A stretch of 64,000 nucleotides of DNA, taken from the NCBI GenBank assembly GCA_038373865.1, contig JAXGGA010005803.1:1-64000 (forward strand), written 5' to 3'. The position numbers and the translations under genes are program-made. Within the stretch, counting starts at the first letter, position 1; each line of letters starts with the position of its first letter. This DNA comes from Uloborus plumipes. Lineage: Eukaryota > Arthropoda > Arachnida > Araneae > Uloboridae. Positions 55,125 to 64,000 of this stretch are shown here, piece after piece. The notes below the pieces were generated by a model that saw nothing but the letters and a program-made list of their open reading frames with translations, was not told where the DNA came from and did not search any database.

Positions 55125-57522
55125 CAACCCTCGTTGTTTTTGAAGATTTTTCCTCTTCCTACTTTGAGAGCAGACGGCCCTTAGACTGGTTTTCAGAATA
55201 AAAGAAAAACAAAAAACAGAAGACGTGTAAAAAATAGGGCTAGGTGAGATTTCCTTATTTTGCCATCAGTCAATGATTAGCTGTAAGATAGAAGAAAAAG
55301 AAGGTAGGTTAACCTAGCTGTTTAACCCTTGGGGGCATTGGTTTTATGAATGGAAATGTTTTCAGTTTTTCTTTTCCCTCTTAAGTCAAGTCAGAATTAA
55401 TGGATTAAAAGGGGTAGTGGAAAACAAGCATTTGTTTAGATTAATTTTTTAGTGTATTTTGTACAAGAACTAATGATACGTTCGGAAAAATTAAGTTAAA
55501 TATCGCACAAAATTTTCAGTTATTTTTCATATCAGTCTTGAAATAGCCAGTTTTCAATGACAGAAAATTGGAGATCCCGAAATATGATCGATAACTTTCG
55601 CAGTGGAAATGACAACCTTGTGCTGAGGTTATCTATTTTTAGTTGCTACTTAGCTGTGATTAACTGCTAAAGTCAGTTGGTAAGCCATTATTTCGGAAAT
55701 GGCGTTTTTTAAATTTAACACTCCTCTCAAAATGGAACACAATACAATTTTATTTCAAGAACATAAATGACGTATTTCACGAAAAATATTCTTTTTTTTT
55801 CATCATAAATTTAAATTATCTTTTTATTCTTTCTTTTGCTTAAACGTTTTTATGGACGTTTTGTTGCATTTATTTTAGGTTAAATTCAGTCTGCGTATTT
55901 TAATTGATTTTCTTTTTCATTTTGCTGTATTTGCAATGCGGTTTTCAATTTGAAACTTTTTTTCCCAGGCAGTACAGGATGTGCCTTACGTATTGGAGTT
56001 AAATTATTTTCTCAACTAGGGACATGGGAACGAGATTTTCCTTTTGGACTAGAATATATTATGTTTTTAAATTACGTTTTTTATACGTTTTTTACGTTTT
56101 CTACGGGGGAAAGGGGTGGGGAGAGTGGGTTTTTCGTTCAAACGTTTCAGTTAAAATGATCGGATAGCTAATCGATTGCAGCTCATTTCGCTCGTCAATT
56201 GGCTAGGTCGCTTGGCGAGTTAGGCGATTTACAAGAGTTGGTGGATTATTTTAGAAGCAACTGTAGTTTGATGAATTTGTTATTTCTTTTGCGAAAATTC
56301 AAATGAACTTTTCCTGGATTTTTGAAAGTCGTGAATAAATTTAATTTTCATAAATGTTTTTTTCCATTTATGAAAATAAAAGAGGAGGGGAGGGGGAGGG
56401 GCTCATTTATTTGAGGGACTTCCTTTCAATTTTTAGCGCGGATATCGCCGTGCGGGTACAGCTAGGAGCTAAAATAATGTTTGTGTGTGTGTATTTGTGG
56501 AGCTTTTCACGGGAAAATGGTAAGGCCCATAAAGATGAAATTCGATACACAGAGGTAATATTTGCCAATTTTATGCATGTCTAAGCTCTATTTCTGATAA
56601 GTTAAAAATCGAAAAAGGTATTTAAAACTTTATGCTGATTTTAGCCAATAATAACACTTTTTACCCTCAAGATCCCGATCTAGTTGAACAAGAGAAATTT
56701 TTTTTTGTTCTCGAGAGTAGGAAGTTAAGGAAAACATGGTTAGGAAAGTGTTTTTTTTTTTTGAATATGGAGATATTTTTGCATTTTTTATAATTTTTTG
56801 AAAAAAAAAAAAACTATTCCCCCTCTGTTTTTCAATGCAAAATTTCGACAATTTTAAATCTAAAATTTTAAGATATTAAAAACCTCTCTTCTTCCCAGCT
56901 ATCTTTCATTTTGTCCTAAAAAAGTTTTTTTTGCCATAGAAAGTTTTCTTGCAGTATTTCTGATTTTAATTACTAGACTAAAGTAAATGAACTTTTGGGA
57001 AAAAAAATGCAGAAAAATAATAAAAGTAATAGCAAAAATACGAGAAAAGCATCGTTTAAAAATATTATTATAGTACTTAAACAAGGATTTTTTAAAAAGA
57101 TCAGACCGTCAAAAAATCTGCGATAACCGGTTAATTTTTTCCACTGACAGGTGCTTGTCTTCCACACCAGCGGTTGAAAATACCTGATACACAACTTTTC
57201 GAAATAAATATCTTATTCAACTTTTTTTTCTTCCATTCATTCCATTTCCATTCGATTGATATTCAAATCCGTGTTAACAAATCGATAATCCTATTCGGCG
57301 AGAATCATGTGACATGTATACACGTGATTACGACTCTTTCGCTTTATGTTTTCATGAGCCCTTAAAGCATGAAAAGGTACTCCGTCTTAATGTTCCTTTG
57401 CCGGAAGAGAAATAACTTTTTTTTTTTACTTGCGACTTTGTCACCAGATCAAAGAATTTGATTTATACTCGTGAGCTTATCCGAAGGCAATGTACATAAA
57501 TCTCGCTTGTCTGGAAAATGAT
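54319..57522. other. AT-rich DNA with microsatellites
   Basis: Contains (CA)n at about 54658-54680, a long A-run at about 55073-55120, and otherwise AT-rich text. No gene, TIR pair or conserved protein fragment is seen. Confidence 0.5.
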
Positions 57523-59655
57523 AGTCTTGTGTTTTTATTTAGGACGAGCTCGTGGCAATGCAGAGCAAAAGAATTTATAGTACATACTGGAAACTTAGTT
57601 TTGAAAAGTTATACTATTTTGCAATATTTATTAGCTCTATCCCAGTGGTTCCCAAAGTGGTTCACATGGTTCTCCCAAAGTCTTGTGTTTTTATTTAGGA
57701 TGAGCTCGTGGCAACGGCGAGCAGAAGCATTTATAGTACATACTGGAAACATAGTTTTGAAAAGTTATACTATTTTGCAATATTTATTAGCTCTATCCCA
57801 GTGGTTCCCAAAGTGGTCCACATGGTTCTCCCAAAGTCTTGTGTTTTTATTTAGGATGAGAGCTAATATTTAGAAAAAAGCCAATTTGAGTCCCAAGTGA
57901 ATTTTCACTAGTATTTCAAAAACTAGTTAAAAAAATAATTTTTCCCAGAAAGAAGATAAGTTTTGCTTCTATTTCATCTAATAACATCAGAAAAAAAAAA
58001 TTTTTTTTCTTCAGAAAATATTATTTTTATACATCAAAAATCAGATCGGTAACGTGTCCCCAGTAGCAAAGCTTAGCATGCAAACAGGTCATGCGCACTT
58101 TCTAACTTCCCAAAAAAAAAAAAAAACGCACCTGCACAAAAAACGATTCTATTTTTACCCCTTTGTTAATATTTTACTTCATTTTTGTTTTAATCGATTT
58201 CTGATTTTCTAGCTGATGCGAAATAAGCGTGTCCCAAGTTCCGCCGTCAGAGTGGTAACAATAACTTCCGATTTATGTTTAGGCTCCCAAAATCATTTCC
58301 TGCACCTATACCACGTGATACTGAGTACCTGGTGGGATGTTTTATCGAATCGTAATTAAAAATTTGCATTTCTGCATCTAAAATTGTAGGTAAGATTTTT
58401 TAAAGTAATTTTATAAAATGTGTGTCATTTGAGTCATCAGATCGGTAACACGCTCTAAAACGCGCAGTTTTTATTATTTTAAAAATTATTTTATATATAA
58501 GTATAGTCCTTTATTATAAGTGAAAAAACCACGTGTTTGATTTTGGATTAGTGTGATCGACTCGGAAATAAAAACAAAACTTTGTCAGTTTGTCAGATCG
58601 GTAACAGTAAGAGCGGTAACATTGAAAAACAGCGAATATGTTACAAAACTAACTCACACGTTTCAGAATTATAAAAAGCAAAAATTAGGTTTTAGCCATA
58701 TCTATTGAATATTTTTGTTCTTAAAAAATGAAAAGCAATGAGTTTTAGTACAATTGCTTCATTTGTGATTTGTATGACCTAACAATAGAAGTTAGTAAAA
58801 TAGGAAAAATTGACACTGCAGAAATTAAGTTAATTATTATTATTATTTTATTTATTTATTATTATTTTTTTTATTTATGTATTTTATTTATTTATTTTAT
58901 TTTTTTTTTTTTGTGCTTCAGTTTCTCATAACTTCGCTAAATAGCTAGATAATAACTAGCATGCTAAATTTGAATTTCTGATCAGGAAATTAAATTTCCC
59001 TCAACTAATTAAAGAAAAGCAAGCAGCAGAGTTGTGTGTTGAAAAAGTTGAAGTTGTGTGTTGTTTTAAAACAAAACAAATGTTTTATTAGCTTGGATTT
59101 GGTAATCTCATAATTTATTTTATCTAAAAACCTTATCGCTCATTTTTATTTCCAAGAAATACTTTTTTATAATGAAATTTGATTTTTTAGCCTAATATAT
59201 ATATTTTAATATAATTATCTTAATTCTATGTTAAAAACATAAGGAAATGATATCATATTTAGAGATGTTAACGAAGACTGAAAGCATAAACTCAAATATG
59301 TAGCTCATATTATCATCAGATCTGTAACATTCATCAGATCTGTAACGGCTTACAAGTGAGTAATCTAAGGAGGGGGTAAATAACTTCCTTGACCTCCCCC
59401 CTTTTATTTTCTTGCATTTAGACCCAATTTAGACTTAAAATCCGATATTAGTTTTTTTCTGCAAAAAATTTTTTTTTCCAGAAAACTCCAACTTCAAATT
59501 GGCACTTTTCTAAATATTGGCTCATGAGCTCGTGGCAACGGCGAGCAGAAGCATTTATAGTACATACTGGAAACATAGTTTTGAAAAGTTGTACTATTTT
59601 GCAATATTTATTAGCTCTAACCCAGCGGTTCCCAAAGTGGTCCACATGGATCTCC
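57523..59655 (+). repeat. 156-bp tandem array, third unit split by an insertion
   Basis: Unit starts (AGTCTTGTG) are at 57523, 57679 and 57835. The third unit is cut after 57859 and resumes at 59524 with ATGAGCTCGTGGCAACGG. Units contain CAGTGGTTCCCAAAGTGG, which resembles hAT termini. Chance open frames run through units 1 and 2. Confidence 0.92.
57860..59523. mobile_element. 1.66-kb non-autonomous TIR element with GGTAAC iterations
   Basis: The left end GAGCTAATATTTAGAAAA and the right end complement GAGCCAATATTTAGAAAA form an imperfect TIR of about 32 bp, continuing to GCCAATTTGA. The flanking duplication is ATGA (57856-57859 and 59524-59527); the intact 156-bp units confirm the empty site. 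The interior repeats TCAGATCGGTAAC or close variants at about 58041, 58438, 58593, 59318 and 59334, with more GGTAAC copies. It is non-coding. Iterated GTAAC words and a 4-bp TSD recall the elements at 8995-11561. Confidence 0.85.
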
Positions 59656-59675
59656 TAGGAGTTCACGCCGGTATC

Positions 59676-59903
59676 TACACTGCAAAAAATAAGCCGCTGT
59701 TTTTACAGTATGATACTGGCAGCAGAGGTTCCAGTTTAAAACTAAAATGCACAGTAATAATCTGTAAAACTAGCTGTTTAACAGTTTATTACTGTAAAGC
59801 AGTAATTTTACAGTTTATTAGTTTAAAATTAGCATTTTTTATACTATAACTAGAAAATTACCTGTATAATACTGTAAAAACAACATCCATTTTTTACAGT
59901 GTA
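59676..59903. mobile_element. 228-bp MITE, TACACTG-AAAAAAT ends
   Basis: TIRs TACACTGCAAAAAAT and ATTTTTTACAGTGTA. The interior is built of ACTGTAAAA/TTTTACAGT words. Terminal TA fits Tc1/mariner-like MITEs. Related sequence occurs at 61592-61860. Confidence 0.8.
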
Positions 59904-61591
59904 AGGGGTCTCGTCTATGTCAAAGAAAGAAACAATAGGGGTGCATGGCATTTAAAAAAAGAGTTCACAAGACTCATTTAAACAAGCTATCGCCAATTTT
60001 TTTTGGCATTATTTTAGTATTATGGTGAATCAGACATATTTTTACCACTGCACTTACGAATCCATGAGTTTCCATGACAGAAAATAAACTCCGCCATAGT
60101 AAGTTTTAAATTTTTGTTTTAAAGTTGTCGGAAATAAAGTTTTTCTCTCATATTTTTCAAGGAAAACGTATTTCGATTTTTTATCTGAACTCAATACCTA
60201 ATTGTCATTTGCTAGTTACTTCACTACAAAATACCTCTAATGCTGACCGAGAAGATTTAAGGATAGGATTACCTGAAAATTGATTGAACTCTCGGTATTT
60301 TAATTGCGAGCTTCCAACCTTAAATGTAATTAAGTAAATTAAAAAAAGTTCGTTGACCCATACTTAGTACATTCAACACAGACACACGAAAAGAGAGTAC
60401 AAAAATAAAAACATAAAAAGGTAAAATGTAAAAATATAAAATGTGAAAAGGTTAAATTTAAAAATATAAAATGCAAAAGGCAAACTGTAAAAATATAAAA
60501 CGTAAAATCTAGAAACTTAAAAACAATGTAAAAGTTAATGAAGCCAATCAAACTAATTCTAAAAGTTTGCCTCTGGGCTTCCAGTATATGCTGTATATAT
60601 TTCTAGAGATTGCAAGACACTATTGTTAGTATGGAATCTGAAACACGTCTCTTCAAACATCTCATTTTCTGCAGATACTGCTCTTTACGTTTCCACAGCA
60701 GTACATATTACATAATCGCGTGTTATATTATTGCAACTTTAAGGTGAATGAGCCAGATAAGGCGATGTTGACCAAAAAAAAAAAAACCAACCTACAAAAT
60801 GGTATAAAAATATAGGGCCAGGAAACAACCAGTTAATAATTAAGAACATTTAAATATATTTCTACAATGGATAACATTTTTGCACCAAGTAGTTGCCTTA
60901 TTGTAATGTTCAATGATGAAATGATGATATGTGAAGAAATACGATGATAAAAAAATTGTGGTTTATTAGCTTTAACTAACTTAAATGTTTTTTGAAAATC
61001 TGAAAATATGTTAACACTATGAAACATTTTTTTATGGACGAAGTGTTAAGCATGAGATGAGACAGAGCAATTGTTCGCTTCAGAATATTCAAATATAATA
61101 GAAGTAACTAAGAAGAGATAGCTTGGCGAGATGTACAATATAAATCGTTAGCTAGCTAATGATATTTTAGTATTGATGTCATGGGGATATTTGAATAGAA
61201 AATAAATCAAATTATGCAACATGAGAAGGATCCAATGTTTTTGCTTTCGTGCTATGAACGAATCCCAAAATATTTGTAAGGTTTTTTAAAAATTAAGAAG
61301 CTCTTTTAAGCAGAATTTCAGTAAAAAACTGAAAAACTTCTACTTTTTGCAACGTATACTCGATTTTTCAGTTTTATTTTCCTCTGCACTGTCAGCAAAT
61401 TTCAATGCAAAAATAAGTCATCACTTTGTTCATATGTTTGGTGCTGTGTGAGGATTTCGGCGATTTTTTTTTTCAAAAATTTGTTGAATAAGATAATGGG
61501 AAAAAAAGAACGAATACTTCGCAGTTGGTGATGAAACAAGAACTGTTTAGACAAAATCGAGACAAAATAGTTCTCTCGTCGTATTCTTTAC
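59904..61591. other. AT-rich DNA with AAAATATAAAATG minisatellite
   Basis: About 60405-60520 has a loose ~30-bp period around AAAAATATAAAATG (about 60430, 60460, 60489). No gene is supported elsewhere. Confidence 0.5.
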
Positions 61592-61860
61592 TATGCTGCA
61601 AAAAATGAACAAGTTTCAATTTAAAACTGTAAAATGCCCAGTAATTAACTGTAAAACTAGCAATTCTACAGTTTCTTACTGTAAAGTTAATAATTTTACA
61701 GTTATTGCCATAAAATTCAGCTGTATTATACTGTAAAAACAACAATATAATATTGTGATACAGAGGTTCCAGTTTAAAACTGTAAAATGCAAGCTAATAA
61801 ACTGTAAAATTAGCAATTTTACAGTTTAGTAATGTAAAAGTAGCAATTTTACAGTTCATT
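61592..61860. mobile_element. ACTGTAAAA-type MITE copies
   Basis: Two adjoining partial copies of the 59676-59903 family: GCTGCAAAAAATGAAC at the left, repeated CTGTAAAA and TTTTACAG, and CAGAGGTTCCAGTTTAAAAC at 61761, also present at 59722. The right copy runs into the minisatellite. Confidence 0.6.
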
Positions 61861-61867
61861 AGGTTTG

Positions 61868-62490
61868 GGGTCAAAATGTCGCGGCCAAAATGTCGCGGGC
61901 CAAAATGTCGCGGCAAAAATGTCGCCGAGCCAAAATGTCGCGGGCTAAAATGTCGCGGGCCAAAATGTCGCCGGTCCAAAATGTCGCCGAGCCAAAATGT
62001 CGCGGGCTAAAATGTCGCGGGCTAAAATGTCGCGGGCCAAAATGTCGCCGGTCCAAAATGTCGCTGAGCCGAAATGTCGCGGGCTAAAATGTCGCGGGCC
62101 AAAATGTCGCCGGTCCAAAATATCGTCTGCCCAAAATGTCGCGGGCCAAAATGTCGCCGGGCCAGAATGTCGCCGGTCAAAAATGTCGCCAGGCCAAAAT
62201 GTCGCCGGTCAAAAATGTCGCCGGGCCAAAATGTCGCCGGGCCAAAATGTCGCCGGTCAAAAATGTCGCCGGGCCAAAATGTCGCCAGTCAAAAATGTCG
62301 CCGGGCCAGAATGTCGCCGGTCCAAAATGTCGCCAGTCCAAAATGTCGCCGGGCCAGAATGTCGCCGGTCCAAAATGTCACCAGTCCAAAATGTCGCCGG
62401 GCCAAAATGTCGCCGGTCCAAAATAACGCCGGTCCGAAAGGCCGCCGGTCCAAAATGTTTCCAGTCCAAAATATAGCCGTTCCTAAATGA
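61868..62490 (+). repeat. ~16-bp minisatellite AAAATGTCGCCGGTCC
   Basis: Nearly 40 units of 15-17 bp. Two subtypes are segregated: AAAATGTCGCGGGCC in the left third and AAAATGTCGCCGGTCC or ...CCGGGCC in the rest. The right end decays after 62420. Units lack stop codons in most frames, so long open frames appear on both strands (up to 159 codons); none looks like a protein. Confidence 0.95.
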
Positions 62491-62829
62491 CACTAAGTGC
62501 ATAGTACAGATTTAATGTTTCTAGCAATTCACAAATTCAATGCAGCTTAATTATGTAGCTCAATTTTACTAATAAGCTTATCACGATATGATAAATACAC
62601 CTGTTTAGTAACTTTTTTTAAACGTAACAGTTTATAAAATTAGCTTAATTTATTAACAAAAATGTAACTAAATTGATTTCTTCTAACGCTTAAATTATTT
62701 AAGTACCAAAATAATGCCATAGTTTATTCAGGGCTGTACTAGGGCCCAGGGACGCTAAATTTCTTCCTTTTTAATACGCTTTTATTAGTTTCACATGTGG
62801 GTTTGTTTGTTTTTTATTTGTAGGTATGT
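62491..62829. other. AT-rich intergenic DNA
   Basis: Nothing is recognised here. Confidence 0.5.
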
Positions 62830-63478
62830 AACTCTGACAAGGGGACCTTACAGGTTGTCACTCACCGATTTTGATGAGTTTTATATATTATGTAGAGGAA
62901 CCCACCCTAAGTATTTTAGCAAAAGGATATGCTCCAATGCGCCTTAGTTTCCGAGATATAACGACGATCCAAAGTTCAGCTCGAAGTTATTATAGAGGTA
63001 CGGTTGAGCAGTGGTCACAACAGCGGCCGTAGCCCAATGAGCAAGGTCCCCCACTTCGACCGCTGGAGGTCTGGGGATCGAGTCCCGTGACATATTTTTT
63101 TTTCTTTAATATCGAAAAAAATTCGATAGTTAATGGAAAATCGTTTAATTATTCATTTTTATTTTATTTATTTATTCATTTAGAAAATAATTTTTTTTTT
63201 CAATTTTTAATATTGTTAATTCACGGGACTCGATCCCCAGACCTCCAGCGGTCGGAGTGGGGGACCTTGCTCACTGGGCTACGGCCGCTGTTGTGCCCAC
63301 TGCTCAACCGTACCTCTGTAACAACTTCGAGCTGAACTTTGGATCGTTATATCTCAAAAACTAAGGCGCATTGAGGAATATATTTTTGCTAAAATACTTA
63401 GGGTGGGTCCCTCTACATAATATATAAAACTCATCAAAATCGGTGAGTGATAACCTGTAAGGTCCCCTTGTGAGTCAA
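62830..63478. mobile_element. Foldback element with tRNA-like box motifs in each arm
   Basis: The arms 62830-63090 and 63221-63478 are inverted copies, over 90% alike by eye, around a 130-bp AT-rich loop. The outer ends are CAAGGGGACCTTACAGG and its complement, with TGA at both edges as a possible short duplication. The inner 85 bp of each arm read like a tRNA-derived promoter: TAGCCCAATGAGCAAGG (A-box-like) and GGATCGAGTCC (B-box-like, one base from GGTTCGANTCC), about 45 bp apart. Confidence 0.75.
63010..63090 (+). promoter_or_regulatory. Candidate RNA polymerase III promoter (A and B boxes)
   Basis: GCGGCCGTAGCCCAATGAGC and GGGGATCGAGTCCCG lie in the left arm; the mirror copy is at 63221-63300 on the minus strand (TAGCCCAGTGAGCAAGG there is closer to consensus). 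T-stem pairing is only about three base pairs, so this is not a functional tRNA gene. It could be a tRNA-derived SINE piece captured by the foldback. Confidence 0.4.
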
Positions 63479-64000
63479 AGATAAAATTCACGTTCTTTAC
63501 AAACGTAAAAGTAATATGTTAAAAACCATTATTATTAATAAAGGCTAAACTATATTGCATGTCGATGCATAATAAGTGCATTTGACATTAGTTCTGAGTA
63601 GGGCATCGATCGTCCACAAAATGCATATTATAAGTGCAAGTAAACTTAGCGGATATTCAACAGTTTTCAAAATCTTCTTTTGAATTTGATTTACTCTAAA
63701 AGCGTATTTTTTAGTTTTTTTTAAAGTATATTTAGGATTATTTCTTTTTTTCACACTAAGAAATTAAACAAATAAATTTGCTGTAAAGGCTTTTTTTTTG
63801 CCTTTTGCAAAAACGGAATACCGTTTAATCACCGCGTAGCCGGCAATTTTCTTCTAGAACATTTTCTTTAAGAGTTATTGGAGACGTTTGAAATCAAATT
63901 AGTTCATGTAATTATTGCTTTCTTTGTAACAACTAAGTGGTGGAAGGGGAGGTGAAATTTCAAGAGAAAAAATGGTATTATATTCAACTCCACATTTAAA
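63479..64000. other. AT-rich intergenic DNA
   Basis: Nothing is recognised here. Confidence 0.5.

Noticed and set aside
57490..57873. 127-codon frame with internal repeats (SSWQ-AEAFIVHTGN)
   Set aside because: The repeat comes from the 156-bp tandem DNA units; there is no known domain, and the third unit is split by a transposon.
61997..62476. 159-codon open frame on the plus strand
   Set aside because: It is made entirely of minisatellite units, with equally long frames on the other strand and in other phases.
63010..63090. Functional tRNA gene
   Set aside because: A- and B-box-like words are present, but the T-stem and acceptor stem do not pair properly.

Overview
This is an AT-rich eukaryotic window, about two thirds A+T, almost free of host coding sequence and packed with transposons, foldback elements, satellites and simple repeats. 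The only host gene I can support is two minus-strand exons (51217-51435 and 41125-41355). Once spliced they make one complete six-cysteine chitin-binding peritrophin-A (CBM_14) domain, which points to an arthropod cuticle gene of the CPAP1 type. With the style of the Ty3/gypsy and Tc1-like elements, I infer an arthropod, possibly an arachnid. I cannot name the species.

Layout: 1-6.5 kb holds a candidate TIR element (740-2077) whose last third recurs at 2985-3335, and a small MITE. A near-intact Tc1-like element with one in-frame stop lies at 6571-7987. Two related non-autonomous elements, one inside the other, lie at 8995-11561; both have 4-bp target duplications and many GTAAC-N4-GTTAC palindromes. 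A palindromic MITE is at 14895-15126. A Penelope-like insertion built of two head-to-head copies with a 14-bp target duplication is at 17061-17795. A hAT-type element with GAGTCG ends is at 19825-20574. A 3.8-kb palindrome at 20834-24632 has a hAT-like core and two later insertions in one arm. Further TIR elements follow at 25535-27987, 28070-28475 and 28545-29357.

From 30350 to 38805 lies a large foldback whose arms are tandem ~172-bp repeats. The right arm shows a three-monomer, 515-bp higher-order period. A 5.2-kb Ty3/gypsy element (31222-36397, minus strand, 4-bp duplication GTAT) sits inside these repeats and has lost its protease region.

The ~9.9-kb intron of the cuticle gene (41356-51216) contains a decayed Tc1-like element, a hAT remnant, a mariner remnant and a 3.5-kb inverted repeat. 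The loop of that repeat carries a broken gene fragment with a GCDTT motif. To the right come a 391-bp tandem duplication, a 156-bp tandem array split by a 1.66-kb TIR element, ACTGTAAAA-type MITEs, a ~16-bp minisatellite and a foldback with tRNA-like box motifs. The recurring theme is nested insertion: several insertions can be read against an empty copy of their target, in a palindrome arm or a tandem unit, which gives exact boundaries and target duplications.
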